Assembly (NCBI GenBank): GCA_001603615.1
Contig: LUZL01000100.1
Span: forward strand, 1-5,428
Origin: Bacteroidales bacterium Bact_20
GTDB lineage: Bacteria; Bacteroidota; Bacteroidia; Bacteroidales; DTU049
Direction: 5' to 3'
DNA: 5,428 nucleotides
The stretch's first letter is position 1, and each line of letters begins with the position of its first letter. The notes under the pieces were generated by a model. That model ran no database searches and was not told where the DNA came from. It was given only the letters and a program-made list of their open reading frames with translations. Shown here piece after piece: positions 1 through 5,428 of this stretch. The translations under genes and the position numbers were made by a program.

Positions 1-255
1 AAAAGACAAGTGAAACGTGGTATCTACAGTGTAAAAATAGTGGAGGAAAAGATAAAAGATTTTAAGGTGTGGTTGTGTAGATTTCATGGAGTAGCTACAA
101 AATACTTGCAAAGCTACTTGATGTGGTTTGTGATAACAAATAAATATTTGAAAGATTTGATAGAACCAGACATTGGCAGACTACTAAACTTGTCATCACA
201 TGATAGATGGGCGTGGGACAAGTACAGAGGACTAGTAAAACAAAGATATAAATAA
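1..255 (+). CDS. IS1595-like transposase, C-terminal fragment (5' end outside window)
   Basis: The reading frame is open from base 1 to the TAA at 253-255, giving 84 visible residues. The GTG at base 10 is an internal codon, not a convincing start. Residues 22-43 (KVWLCRFHGVATKYLQ then SYLMWF) match the C-terminal signature I know from IS1595/ISXO2-type DDE transposases, which cut and join DNA during IS movement. In that family the third catalytic residue (N, E or H) is followed seven residues later by Lys, just before the signature. Here E15 and K22 fit that spacing, which would make it a DDE-K type. An AW pair near residues 69-70 is also usual near the family's end. Full members are about 300 residues, so most of the protein lies left of the window. 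Codon use looks richer in G (GTG, TGG, TTG) than the genes to the right, consistent with transfer. The family call rests on pattern memory; an intact or decayed copy cannot be told apart here. Confidence 0.68.
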   Translation, partial: KRQVKRGIYSVKIVEEKIKDFKVWLCRFHGVATKYLQSYLMWFVITNKYLKDLIEPDIGRLLNLSSHDRWAWDKYRGLVKQRYK

Positions 256-317
256 CTATTGTTAAGTATAACAGAAAACTGACATCTCACCCACCTCTTT
301 CCCCACCTTTTGCCCCC
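1..317 (+). mobile_element. Right-hand part of a probable IS1595-family insertion sequence
   Basis: The transposase end is followed by about 30 bases of ordinary AT-rich sequence. An abrupt C-rich block then runs from about 287 to 317 and contains two similar units, CCACCTCTTT and CCACCTTTT, ending in GCCCCC. Read on the minus strand this begins GGGGGCAAAAGGTGGGG. A G-run start is what I would expect of a terminal inverted repeat in this family. The sequence beyond 318 returns to plain AT-rich DNA. The exact end is a guess, because the left end and the target duplication (about 8 bases in this family) lie outside the window or cannot be paired. Confidence 0.4.
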
Positions 318-500
318 TCATTTCATATAGTAAATTTATTATTTTATTTATTTTTTATTCTCTGTTTTCATTTTTATGAAAAATTTATTTAATTTTTCAC
401 AATTTTTATGTAACAAATTTTAATAATATGTAGAAAAAAATTTTTTTGTTATTATTTTTTTTCCCTACTAAAAAAATAATGTTCAAATTGTTTTCTATTG
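318..500. other. AT-rich intergenic gap without a gene
   Basis: The whole non-coding interval between the transposase stop and the radical SAM stop is 256-500. Its part beyond the C-rich block is almost pure A+T. The longest ATG-initiated frame I noted (376-423, 15 codons, +) has no supporting features. The stretch holds small A/T hairpins: one with 7-base arms at 365-371 and 376-382 (TTTTCAT / ATGAAAA, 4-base loop), and the pair described at 451-480. No RNA gene or convincing promoter is seen. Confidence 0.6.
451..480 (-). terminator. Possible weak terminator hairpin downstream of the radical SAM gene
   Basis: Perfect 11-base inverted repeats, ATTATTTTTTT at 451-461 and AAAAAAATAAT at 470-480, flank an 8-base loop (462-469). 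The hairpin lies 20 bases past the radical SAM stop codon. On the minus strand it is followed by AAC, A7 and then T7 (447-434), so the T-run is not directly at the stem base. The stem has only A-T pairs, so it would be weak. The 451-456 arm can alternatively pair with AATAAT at 422-427. A role in ending the operon transcript is inferred from position only. Confidence 0.3.
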
Positions 501-1466
501 TTATATGTCGCAATTATTGCATATTTCTAAAGGTGTTCCTTTGATAGTTGCTAGTCTTAGATTATTAATTTTTTCTGATTTCCAAATTTTTTTAATGTCA
601 GTATTATACCAATTATCGTTTATATAATCTCCATTTTTATCTTGGCAGCATATTGCTATTTGTCCATTTTGCAGTAAAATTATTTCCTTCCACAATCTAT
701 AGCATGGCCTTGGAGGTTTTTTTTTGCGTTGCAATATGTTATTATTAATGTTATATCTTCTATATCGATCATTATTAGGTAAGTAATCTATGGAGTTACT
801 ATCTAATTGTGCACTTTTAATTTTTGTTTTTACTTTTATTTTTTTTATTATTTTTTTAAATATTTCTATTTCGTCTTCATTATGTTTAAAAACAATATAT
901 TGCACGATGATTTTGGGATTTTTCTTATGTAAAAATATTTTTGTATCTAATAGATTATTTATTGCTTCATAGACTTTATTTATATTACCATTAATTCTAT
1001 ATTTTTCATAAGTGCTTTGTGTAACACCATCCATAGAAATTATTATTCTGTTTAGCCCACTTTCTACTAAAGCTGTAGCTATTTCTTTACTAATATTTTG
1101 AGCGTTAGTAGATATTTCTACATAATAATTATTTGTACGTAGATATTTTATTTTTTCTATTATTGTTTTATCTAGCAATGGCTCACCTTGGAAGTATAAT
1201 GTAATCCAATAAATCGATTTTGGTATTTTATTGATGATTTTTTGAAAGTCTTTTAATGTCAAAAAATCTGTTGGTCTGCTAATAATCCCTTGTCCTCTAT
1301 CACAAAATAAGCATCCTAAGTCACATCTACTGCTAGTCTCTATATGTAGAGCTAGTGGAGAATTATATACTTTTACTTTGTTAAATATTTTAGAAAATAA
1401 GTAAGAATAAGCAAATAAAAGTAGATTTACTAATCTAGCAATATAAATTTTTGTTCTTGCAAGCAT
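501..1466 (-). CDS. Radical SAM/SPASM-domain protein of unknown substrate
   Basis: This is a 321-residue cytoplasmic iron-sulfur enzyme. The radical SAM motif CxxxCxxC is at C48, C52 and C55 (CDLGCLFC) and binds the [4Fe-4S] cluster that cleaves S-adenosylmethionine. GEP at 94-96, ISTNA at 118-122 and ISMDG at 143-147 are core-barrel motifs. The C-terminal SPASM part shows C255, then GQIAICCQDK with C273 and C274, an IWKS stretch, and C316 and C319 (CNNC), as ligands of at least one auxiliary cluster. The layout matches a group common in Bacteroidota whose substrate I do not know. SPASM relatives mature peptides or proteins, but no precursor peptide is visible nearby. The ATG start leaves the usual 45 or so residues before the first cysteine, including a hydrophobic stretch at 12-27. 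There is no Shine-Dalgarno sequence. It is the last gene of the minus-strand cluster, 34 bases after the AI-2E gene. An A9 run encodes K248-K250, just before the SPASM part. Confidence 0.9.
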   Translation of the reverse strand: MLARTKIYIARLVNLLLFAYSYLFSKIFNKVKVYNSPLALHIETSSRCDLGCLFCDRGQGIISRPTDFLTLKDFQKIINKIPKSIYWITLYFQGEPLLDKTIIEKIKYLRTNNYYVEISTNAQNISKEIATALVESGLNRIIISMDGVTQSTYEKYRINGNINKVYEAINNLLDTKIFLHKKNPKIIVQYIVFKHNEDEIEIFKKIIKKIKVKTKIKSAQLDSNSIDYLPNNDRYRRYNINNNILQRKKKPPRPCYRLWKEIILLQNGQIAICCQDKNGDYINDNWYNTDIKKIWKSEKINNLRLATIKGTPLEICNNCDI

Positions 1467-1485
1467 TTATACCAATATTGTATAA
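1467..1485 (-). promoter_or_regulatory. Small stem-loop touching the radical SAM start codon
   Basis: TTATAC (1467-1472) and GTATAA (1480-1485) are perfect 6-base inverted repeats around a 7-base loop. The hairpin fills half of the 34-base gap after the AI-2E gene and abuts the ATG at 1466-1464. In mRNA it could hinder ribosome binding and lower expression of the last gene. It is short and AT-rich, so it may be chance. Confidence 0.25.
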
Positions 1486-1500
1486 GTAATTGATTTTTTA

Positions 1501-2670
1501 TCAGGTATCTATTTTATTGCCATTATTTTTTTCAATAGACTTTTCTAAATCTGATGTTATTTTTTGTATTAGTGGAACCCCTTGCAGTGTTTGTACTGCT
1601 ATTATTCTGAGCAATGTATACACTGGTACACTTAGTATCATACCTACTATACCAAAGAGTTCTTCTCCTATTATTAAAATTAAAAATACTTCAAATGGAG
1701 TACTTTTAACACTTCTAGCATAGATATTTGGTTGTAATATAAAATTGTCTAAAGCTTTTATTGATTCAAATCCAATAATAGTTATTACTATGGTCCAGAT
1801 CAATTGTGTATCAGCTCCAGCTGTTAATGTAGAAACAATTCCTAATAATATTGCTATTATCAGTGCTATTAATGGTCCGAAATAAGGTATTATGTTGAAT
1901 AATCCAGCAAAAAAAGCTATTAATATTGCATAATCATAACCTATCAATGTAAATACAAAAAACATTAAAATGAATACTATGATTTGATCAATTAGTATTC
2001 CAAGGAAATATCTGGAAAGTAATATTCGAGTATCATTAATGATATTATCTATTATAACATGGTAACGCTCTGCAAATAAAGATTTTACTAATGATGGAAA
2101 TACATTTTGATCTTTTACTATAAAAAATGAAAAGAAAATTACTGTTATTAATCCTATTATTATATCTCCAAATGAGTTTATAATATTAGCAAAAGTGTCT
2201 TCTATGTTTATACTACTTTGAAATTGTGATATATATGATTGTATGATTTGTATAATGCTAAAATTATCATTAGCTATTTTGTAATATTTTAATGTATCTT
2301 CTAATGGTTTGAGGTTAGACTGTAATTGTAATAATAGATTGTCATAATCTATTGTTAAAAGAGCACTAAGGTTATTAATAATAGGTGGTATCACATATGC
2401 GAAAAATATTATTATCACTCCAAAAAAAATCACCATAGATAATAAAGTGGCTATAGATGCACTTATATGAAATTTTTTTATTTTTATTTTTAAAAATAAA
2501 TTTTTGATAGGGGAGAGTATCAATGATATTACAAATGAACTTAATAAATAAACTAATACTCTAGGTAGTAATATAAAAATTAATGCTATTACTATAAGAC
2601 TTGGCAACCATACATACCACCTTTTGAATAAATTTGCCCAGAATGGTTGTCCATTATTTTTATTTGCCAT
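1501..2670 (-). CDS. AI-2E family (PerM/TqsA-like) inner-membrane transporter
   Basis: This 389-residue polytopic membrane protein belongs to the AI-2E transporter family (Pfam PF01594, formerly UPF0118). Family members have been linked to autoinducer-2 export (TqsA) and to sodium/proton antiport, so the substrate here cannot be told. About eight hydrophobic segments are seen: two near 18-53, one at 70-95, then after a polar loop (about 100-165) one at 167-186, followed by 222-244, 247-282, 289-305 and 326-356. Family hallmarks are FNIIPYFGPLIA at 258-269, DNFILQPNIYARS at 308-320, and the late FEVFLILIIGEELFGIVGM stretch at 326-344, ending with a Pro in SVPVY (349). The length is normal for the family. 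The ATG at 2670-2668 is preceded by an in-frame TAA, so the start is well fixed. The stop is TGA. It begins 6 bases after the Nudix stop and is probably co-transcribed with it. The C-terminal tail is short, charged and likely cytoplasmic. Confidence 0.93.
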   Translation of the reverse strand: MANKNNGQPFWANLFKRWYVWLPSLIVIALIFILLPRVLVYLLSSFVISLILSPIKNLFLKIKIKKFHISASIATLLSMVIFFGVIIIFFAYVIPPIINNLSALLTIDYDNLLLQLQSNLKPLEDTLKYYKIANDNFSIIQIIQSYISQFQSSINIEDTFANIINSFGDIIIGLITVIFFSFFIVKDQNVFPSLVKSLFAERYHVIIDNIINDTRILLSRYFLGILIDQIIVFILMFFVFTLIGYDYAILIAFFAGLFNIIPYFGPLIALIIAILLGIVSTLTAGADTQLIWTIVITIIGFESIKALDNFILQPNIYARSVKSTPFEVFLILIIGEELFGIVGMILSVPVYTLLRIIAVQTLQGVPLIQKITSDLEKSIEKNNGNKIDT

Positions 2671-2676
2671 ATTTAA

Positions 2677-3111
2677 TTATAAATTTGCAAATTTAATAAA
2701 TTCATCTAATACTATATTATGATCAAAAGCTAATATAGGTAGCTCTGAAAGGCTGAACCATCTTATCTCTGCAGCATCATCACCTGCTTTTGCCTTATTT
2801 ATTTCATACTCGTCGGGCAATATTGCATAAAATACGATACTTATTACTCTGGTTCGTGGATCTCTTTTGGGATCGCTATATGCTTTGAATTGTTTTAAAA
2901 AATTTATATCCAATGATGTTTCTTCTAGTAGCTCTCTATGTGCAGTATCTTCTAATTTTTCATTTTCTTCATTAAAGCCCCCAGGTATAGACCACATGTC
3001 TTTATATGGTTCATTACGCCTTTTTACTAGTAAGATTTTATTTTTATGTATAATGATAATGTCTGTAGCTACTGCTGGTCTAGGATAATCATAACAATAT
3101 CTTTTTTTCAC
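2677..3111 (-). CDS. Nudix hydrolase, ADP-ribose pyrophosphatase-like
   Basis: This 144-residue cytoplasmic enzyme of the Nudix family is expected to hydrolyse a nucleoside diphosphate linked to another group, using Mg2+ or Mn2+. The Nudix box GX5EX7REUXEEXGU is at residues 45-67: G45, E51, R59, E60, E63 and E64 are all present, but the near-final Gly is replaced by S66. It is preceded by MWSIPGG (39-45). Flanking patterns YDYPRPAVATD (7-17), SDPKRDPRTRVIS (79-91), GDDAAEIRWF (110-119) and LPILAFDH (124-131) resemble the COG1051 ADP-ribose pyrophosphatase group, so ADP-ribose is the most likely substrate, though the family is promiscuous. The start is GTG (3111-3109). The only in-frame codon run upstream is nine codons with no ATG or GTG before a stop, and the next Met is at residue 39, inside the fold. 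It is the first gene of the three-gene minus-strand cluster. No DNA-binding domain is attached. Confidence 0.93.
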   Translation of the reverse strand: MKKRYCYDYPRPAVATDIIIIHKNKILLVKRRNEPYKDMWSIPGGFNEENEKLEDTAHRELLEETSLDINFLKQFKAYSDPKRDPRTRVISIVFYAILPDEYEINKAKAGDDAAEIRWFSLSELPILAFDHNIVLDEFIKFANL

Positions 3112-3133
3112 TTTTTTAAAAAATTTTTTATTG

Positions 3134-3141
3134 CAAATTTA
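3134..3141 (-). promoter_or_regulatory. Probable Bacteroidota -7 promoter element for the Nudix operon
   Basis: The minus strand reads TAAATTTG here, an exact match to the Bacteroidota -7 consensus TAnnTTTG. It ends 22 bases before the GTG start of the Nudix gene, which would leave a leader of roughly 15-20 bases. The partner -33 TTG element is not seen at the expected distance, so the call rests on one element and on its position in the only divergent intergenic region. A poorer match, TACTTTTA at 3142-3149 on the plus strand, could serve the divergent gene but is too weak to annotate on its own. Confidence 0.42.
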
Positions 3142-3196
3142 TACTTTTATTTTAAAAAAATGTTTTAATTTTACTAAAATTTTAAATCCAAATTAT

Positions 3197-3979
3197 ATGA
3201 AAAAAATTTATTGTTTAATTATTATTGTTCTTTTGACATTTTATTTAAATGCTCAAACACCTTTAACTACAGCTGTAGATTTCACTGCTACAGATGTTCA
3301 TGGCACTCAACATAATCTTTTCAGTTATTTAGATGCTGGCAAATATGTGTTAATAGATTTTTTCTTTACTACATGTGGTACATGCCAATCATTAGCTCCA
3401 CAAGGGAATGCATCTTATATTTATTTTGGTTGCAATCAAGGTGATGTTATCTTTTTAGGTATAGATAAAGGAGATTCAGATGCTGATGTTATAAACTTTG
3501 ATAATCAATTTGGAATAGATTATCCGACAATTAGTGGTAATAGTGGAGGAACTCAAATATGTAATAACTATGGCATTACTGCTTTTCCTACATACATTCT
3601 AATAGCTCCCAATAGAAATATAGTTGTACAAGATTTATGGCCATTCTCTACTTCTATTTGTAATTCTACACTAGAAAGTTTTGGTATCCAACCTATGACT
3701 TGTCCTACTTCTATTAATAATTTAATAGCTAAAACTATTGCTATTTATCCCATACCTGCTCAGTCAAATATGTTTATTGATATTCAAGATAATAAACTTA
3801 ATAATCCTATCTTGTCAATTTATGATTTAACAGGTAAAATTATTTATTTAGAAAATTTGAATACTAATAATACTATTCATTCTATTAACACTTCTCTCAT
3901 TAATAATGGTTCTTATATTTTACAGATTTCGGATAATTCAGAAGTATTATTGAGAAAGTTAATTTCTATAGCTCATTAA
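3197..3979 (+). CDS. Secreted thioredoxin-like protein with T9SS C-terminal sorting domain
   Basis: This 260-residue protein is expected to act outside the cell or on its surface as a thiol-disulfide protein. Residues 1-20 are a signal peptide (MKK, hydrophobic core, then LNAQ, with cleavage likely next to Q20). A thioredoxin/redoxin domain spans about 25-165. It has the VLIDFFFTTCGTCQ strand-helix start with the redox pair C60 and C63, GDVIFLGID at 82-90, and the cis-proline loop AFPTYILIAP with P131. Residues about 178-260 form a T9SS type A sorting domain: YPIPA (184-188), LSIYDLTGK (206-214), NNGSYILQIS (236-245), then a basic end. Further cysteines are C79, C122, C155 and C169, so structural disulfides are possible. 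I chose the ATG at 3197 because it gives a proper signal peptide. A longer frame from the TTG at 3131 would add 22 residues before it with no purpose. The gene is divergent from the Nudix operon and alone in its unit. The partner protein is unknown. Confidence 0.92.
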   Translation: MKKIYCLIIIVLLTFYLNAQTPLTTAVDFTATDVHGTQHNLFSYLDAGKYVLIDFFFTTCGTCQSLAPQGNASYIYFGCNQGDVIFLGIDKGDSDADVINFDNQFGIDYPTISGNSGGTQICNNYGITAFPTYILIAPNRNIVVQDLWPFSTSICNSTLESFGIQPMTCPTSINNLIAKTIAIYPIPAQSNMFIDIQDNKLNNPILSIYDLTGKIIYLENLNTNNTIHSINTSLINNGSYILQISDNSEVLLRKLISIAH

Positions 3980-3996
3980 TATTGTTACCAATATTA
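3977..3996 (+). other. Hairpin overlapping the stop codon of the thioredoxin-like gene
   Basis: TAATATTG (3977-3984) and CAATATTA (3989-3996) are perfect 8-base inverted repeats with a 4-base loop. The first three bases are the TAA stop. It lies just before the main terminator and may protect the 3' end or add to termination. That role is inferred. Confidence 0.35.
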
Positions 3997-4005
3997 TTAG
4001 AAATA

Positions 4006-4036
4006 AAAAAGGGACTTTAATTTAAAGTCCCTTTTT
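4006..4036. terminator. Bidirectional intrinsic terminator between convergent genes
   Basis: Arms at 4006-4020 and 4022-4036 are perfectly complementary over 15 bases around the single base 4021; the innermost pairs would open to form the loop. The GC core is GGGAC / GTCCC, flanked by A5 on one side and T5 on the other. Each strand therefore reads as a stem ending in a U-run. It starts 27 bases after the plus-strand stop and ends 18 bases after the minus-strand FadL-like stop, so it can end both transcripts. Confidence 0.88.
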
Positions 4037-4054
4037 ATAAGTGTTTATTTTTAT

Positions 4055-5428
4055 TTATAATTTTATACCAACAGTGAAAGATACTAATATATTATCAAAA
4101 GATAAATTTGCCTTTGGCTCTGGTTTACCAAGCATTGCCATCACTGCAGGATCATATAGATATCTTTGATCATTATGTGCATAATAATTGAACCCCAGGT
4201 CAAAAATTAAATTATTCTCTCTAATTCCTAATCCTAATCCTATTACATGGGTATCAAAATTATTTATATTTTTATATGGAGATGAATAATAACCATAACC
4301 TGCTCTAATAGCTATGGGTTTTAATACCCATTCAGTTCCTACTCTTACATTATGTCCATAAGTCAAGTCATTATTAATAGTATTATTTAAATCAAAATAA
4401 ATAGTATTAGCATGTTTTGTGCTAAAATGATTTTGTGTATAATCAGTCCATTCATATTCTGCATCTATAAATCCATATTCACCTATTGTAAATCCTAATC
4501 CAAAAATTGCTCTCATAGGATTGTAGTACTTATAATTAAAAAAACCATCAGGGCTTTTATCGTTATATATTTGACCATATACATTTGTTTTCATAGATGA
4601 ATAATAGGAATCATCAAGATTAAAATATGTAGGGCTATGAAATGCAGCAGAAAATTTAAACCACTGGACTGGTTTATACATTAATCCAATTTTAAAATTA
4701 ATACCTTCTCCAGTCGTTTTTAAGTAATTAAAAGATTCTAGTGATTTAAAGTATGGTATCGTATCTTTTTCGTCTATTTCTTTATATGATGATTCTTTAC
4801 TATATGATAAAATATCAAAATTTAATGATCCACCGATATAAAGCTTGTCTTCATAGTTACCTGCTACAGCGAAATTCAGCTCATACATGCTACCACTATT
4901 TATCTCAATATATTCTTGTTTTACTCCTTGCGACACTATACCAGAATAATAATTTGGATAACCAGGTATAGTATCTAATAGCCAAGTATTAAAAGCAAGT
5001 CTAGTATCAAAACTATTTAATTGAGCTGGTGTATTACCATTAGCATATGCTCTATATACATCTACAATACTACTATATGGATTATCTCCAGATATCATAA
5101 TTCTATTATTAAAGTCTGCTAATTTTGAATAGCTAAACCCAAAATTAAGGTTTTTCCAACTAGATTTGTCATTTAGTTTAGTAGCTAATACGAAACCCAT
5201 GCTGGGAAGTGATATTATAGTTTTTATGTCATTATTAGAATTTCCTAAATAATTAGAATTAGATATAAAAGTAGAAAGAGAAAAGGTACCAGATATTTCT
5301 GATTTTTTATATACTCCTAATCCAGCTGGATTGAGACTAATACCACTAACATTGGCACCTATTCCAGAGAATGCACCAGCTACAGCATTGAATCTGCTAT
5401 CTCCATAAGGTATCAAATATGAATATCT
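4055..5428 (-). CDS. OmpP1/FadL-type outer-membrane channel protein, N-terminus outside window
   Basis: 457 residues are visible; the frame is still open at the right edge, so the signal peptide and the first few mature residues are missing. The TTG at 5416-5414 is an internal codon, not the start. The visible N-terminus (RYSYLIPYGDSRF, then NAVAGAFSGIGANVSGISLNPAGLGVY to residue 40) matches Bacteroidota proteins labelled OmpP1/FadL/TodX or 'hemin receptor', with the typical A-GAF and NPAG segments. The rest alternates polar and hydrophobic residues with many Tyr, Phe, Asn and Gly, as in a long beta-barrel, and ends in the strand NILVSFTVGIKL. FadL relatives let long-chain fatty acids or other hydrophobic compounds cross the outer membrane; heme binding is a label with little support. 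The expected full length is about 480-500 residues, so little is missing. It is convergent with the thioredoxin-like gene, and its promoter is not in the window. No cysteine was noticed in the visible part. Confidence 0.87.
   Translation of the reverse strand, partial: RYSYLIPYGDSRFNAVAGAFSGIGANVSGISLNPAGLGVYKKSEISGTFSLSTFISNSNYLGNSNNDIKTIISLPSMGFVLATKLNDKSSWKNLNFGFSYSKLADFNNRIMISGDNPYSSIVDVYRAYANGNTPAQLNSFDTRLAFNTWLLDTIPGYPNYYSGIVSQGVKQEYIEINSGSMYELNFAVAGNYEDKLYIGGSLNFDILSYSKESSYKEIDEKDTIPYFKSLESFNYLKTTGEGINFKIGLMYKPVQWFKFSAAFHSPTYFNLDDSYYSSMKTNVYGQIYNDKSPDGFFNYKYYNPMRAIFGLGFTIGEYGFIDAEYEWTDYTQNHFSTKHANTIYFDLNNTINNDLTYGHNVRVGTEWVLKPIAIRAGYGYYSSPYKNINNFDTHVIGLGLGIRENNLIFDLGFNYYAHNDQRYLYDPAVMAMLGKPEPKANLSFDNILVSFTVGIKL

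Noticed and set aside
10..255. A complete small protein of 81 residues starting at GTG 10
   Set aside because: The frame is open to base 1 and the sequence matches the C-terminus of a transposase, so the GTG is internal.
376..423. A 15-codon frame (ATG to TAA, +) as a leader or RiPP precursor for the nearby radical SAM enzyme
   Set aside because: It is very short, lies in A/T simple sequence, is convergent with the enzyme gene and has no core-peptide features.
256..500. CRISPR array, tRNA or structured RNA in the gap
   Set aside because: There are no regularly spaced repeats and no cloverleaf; only short A/T inverted repeats are seen.
790..972. A 60-residue open frame on the plus strand
   Set aside because: It is the antisense shadow of the radical SAM gene, whose motifs are clear.
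1490..1723. A 77-residue open frame on the plus strand
   Set aside because: It is antisense to the 3' end of the AI-2E gene and has no family features.
1501..2670. Quorum-sensing role from the 'AI-2E' name
   Set aside because: The family name reflects one member. No luxS or receptor is in the window, and other members have ion-antiport roles.
2867..3088. A 73-residue open frame on the plus strand
   Set aside because: It lies antisense to the Nudix box; the Nudix reading is certain.
3131..3196. A 22-residue N-terminal extension of the thioredoxin-like protein from TTG 3131
   Set aside because: It would place charged residues before a perfectly formed signal peptide; the ATG at 3197 is the natural start.
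4753..4971. A 72-residue open frame on the plus strand
   Set aside because: It is antisense to the FadL-like gene in low-complexity AT-rich coding sequence.
5414..5416. TTG as the start of the FadL-like protein
   Set aside because: The frame continues to the window edge with residues (RYSY) that fit the family, and a signal peptide is expected further upstream.

Overview
The window looks like a piece of an AT-rich Bacteroidota chromosome (roughly 70-75% A+T by eye, not computed). Four things point there. A secreted thioredoxin-like protein carries a type IX secretion (T9SS) C-terminal sorting domain. An outer-membrane protein has the N-terminal pattern of the Bacteroidota OmpP1/FadL ('hemin receptor') group. 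Start codons lack Shine-Dalgarno sequences. A TAnnTTTG-type -7 box lies before the main operon. The order or genus cannot be named from this window.

Layout, left to right. Bases 1-255 (+) hold the C-terminal end of a transposase, probably IS1595-like, entering from the left edge. A C-rich block at about 287-317 may be the right end of that element. Bases 318-500 are an AT-rich gap with small hairpins and no gene. A three-gene minus-strand cluster follows, read from right to left: Nudix hydrolase (3111-2677), AI-2E/PerM-type membrane protein (2670-1501) and radical SAM/SPASM protein (1466-501). Gaps of 6 and 34 bases suggest one transcript, probably started at a -7 box at 3141-3134. Divergent from it is the T9SS-sorted thioredoxin-like gene (3197-3979, +). 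A strong, nearly perfectly symmetric hairpin at 4006-4036 serves as a two-way terminator between this gene and the convergent FadL-like gene (4055-5428, -), whose N-terminus lies beyond the right edge.

How the genes relate. The Nudix enzyme (nucleotide housekeeping), the AI-2E protein (inner membrane) and the radical SAM enzyme (cytoplasmic iron-sulfur chemistry) are co-oriented, but no shared pathway is evident. The thioredoxin-like and FadL-like proteins are both cell-envelope or surface products and are separate transcription units.

No clear undescribed multi-gene system is visible. The points most worth a second look are the A9 tract that separates the two halves of the radical SAM enzyme, the orphan status of that enzyme, the transposase fragment with its apparent Glu-x6-Lys catalytic end and C-rich border, and the altered sorting motif in the T9SS cargo protein.
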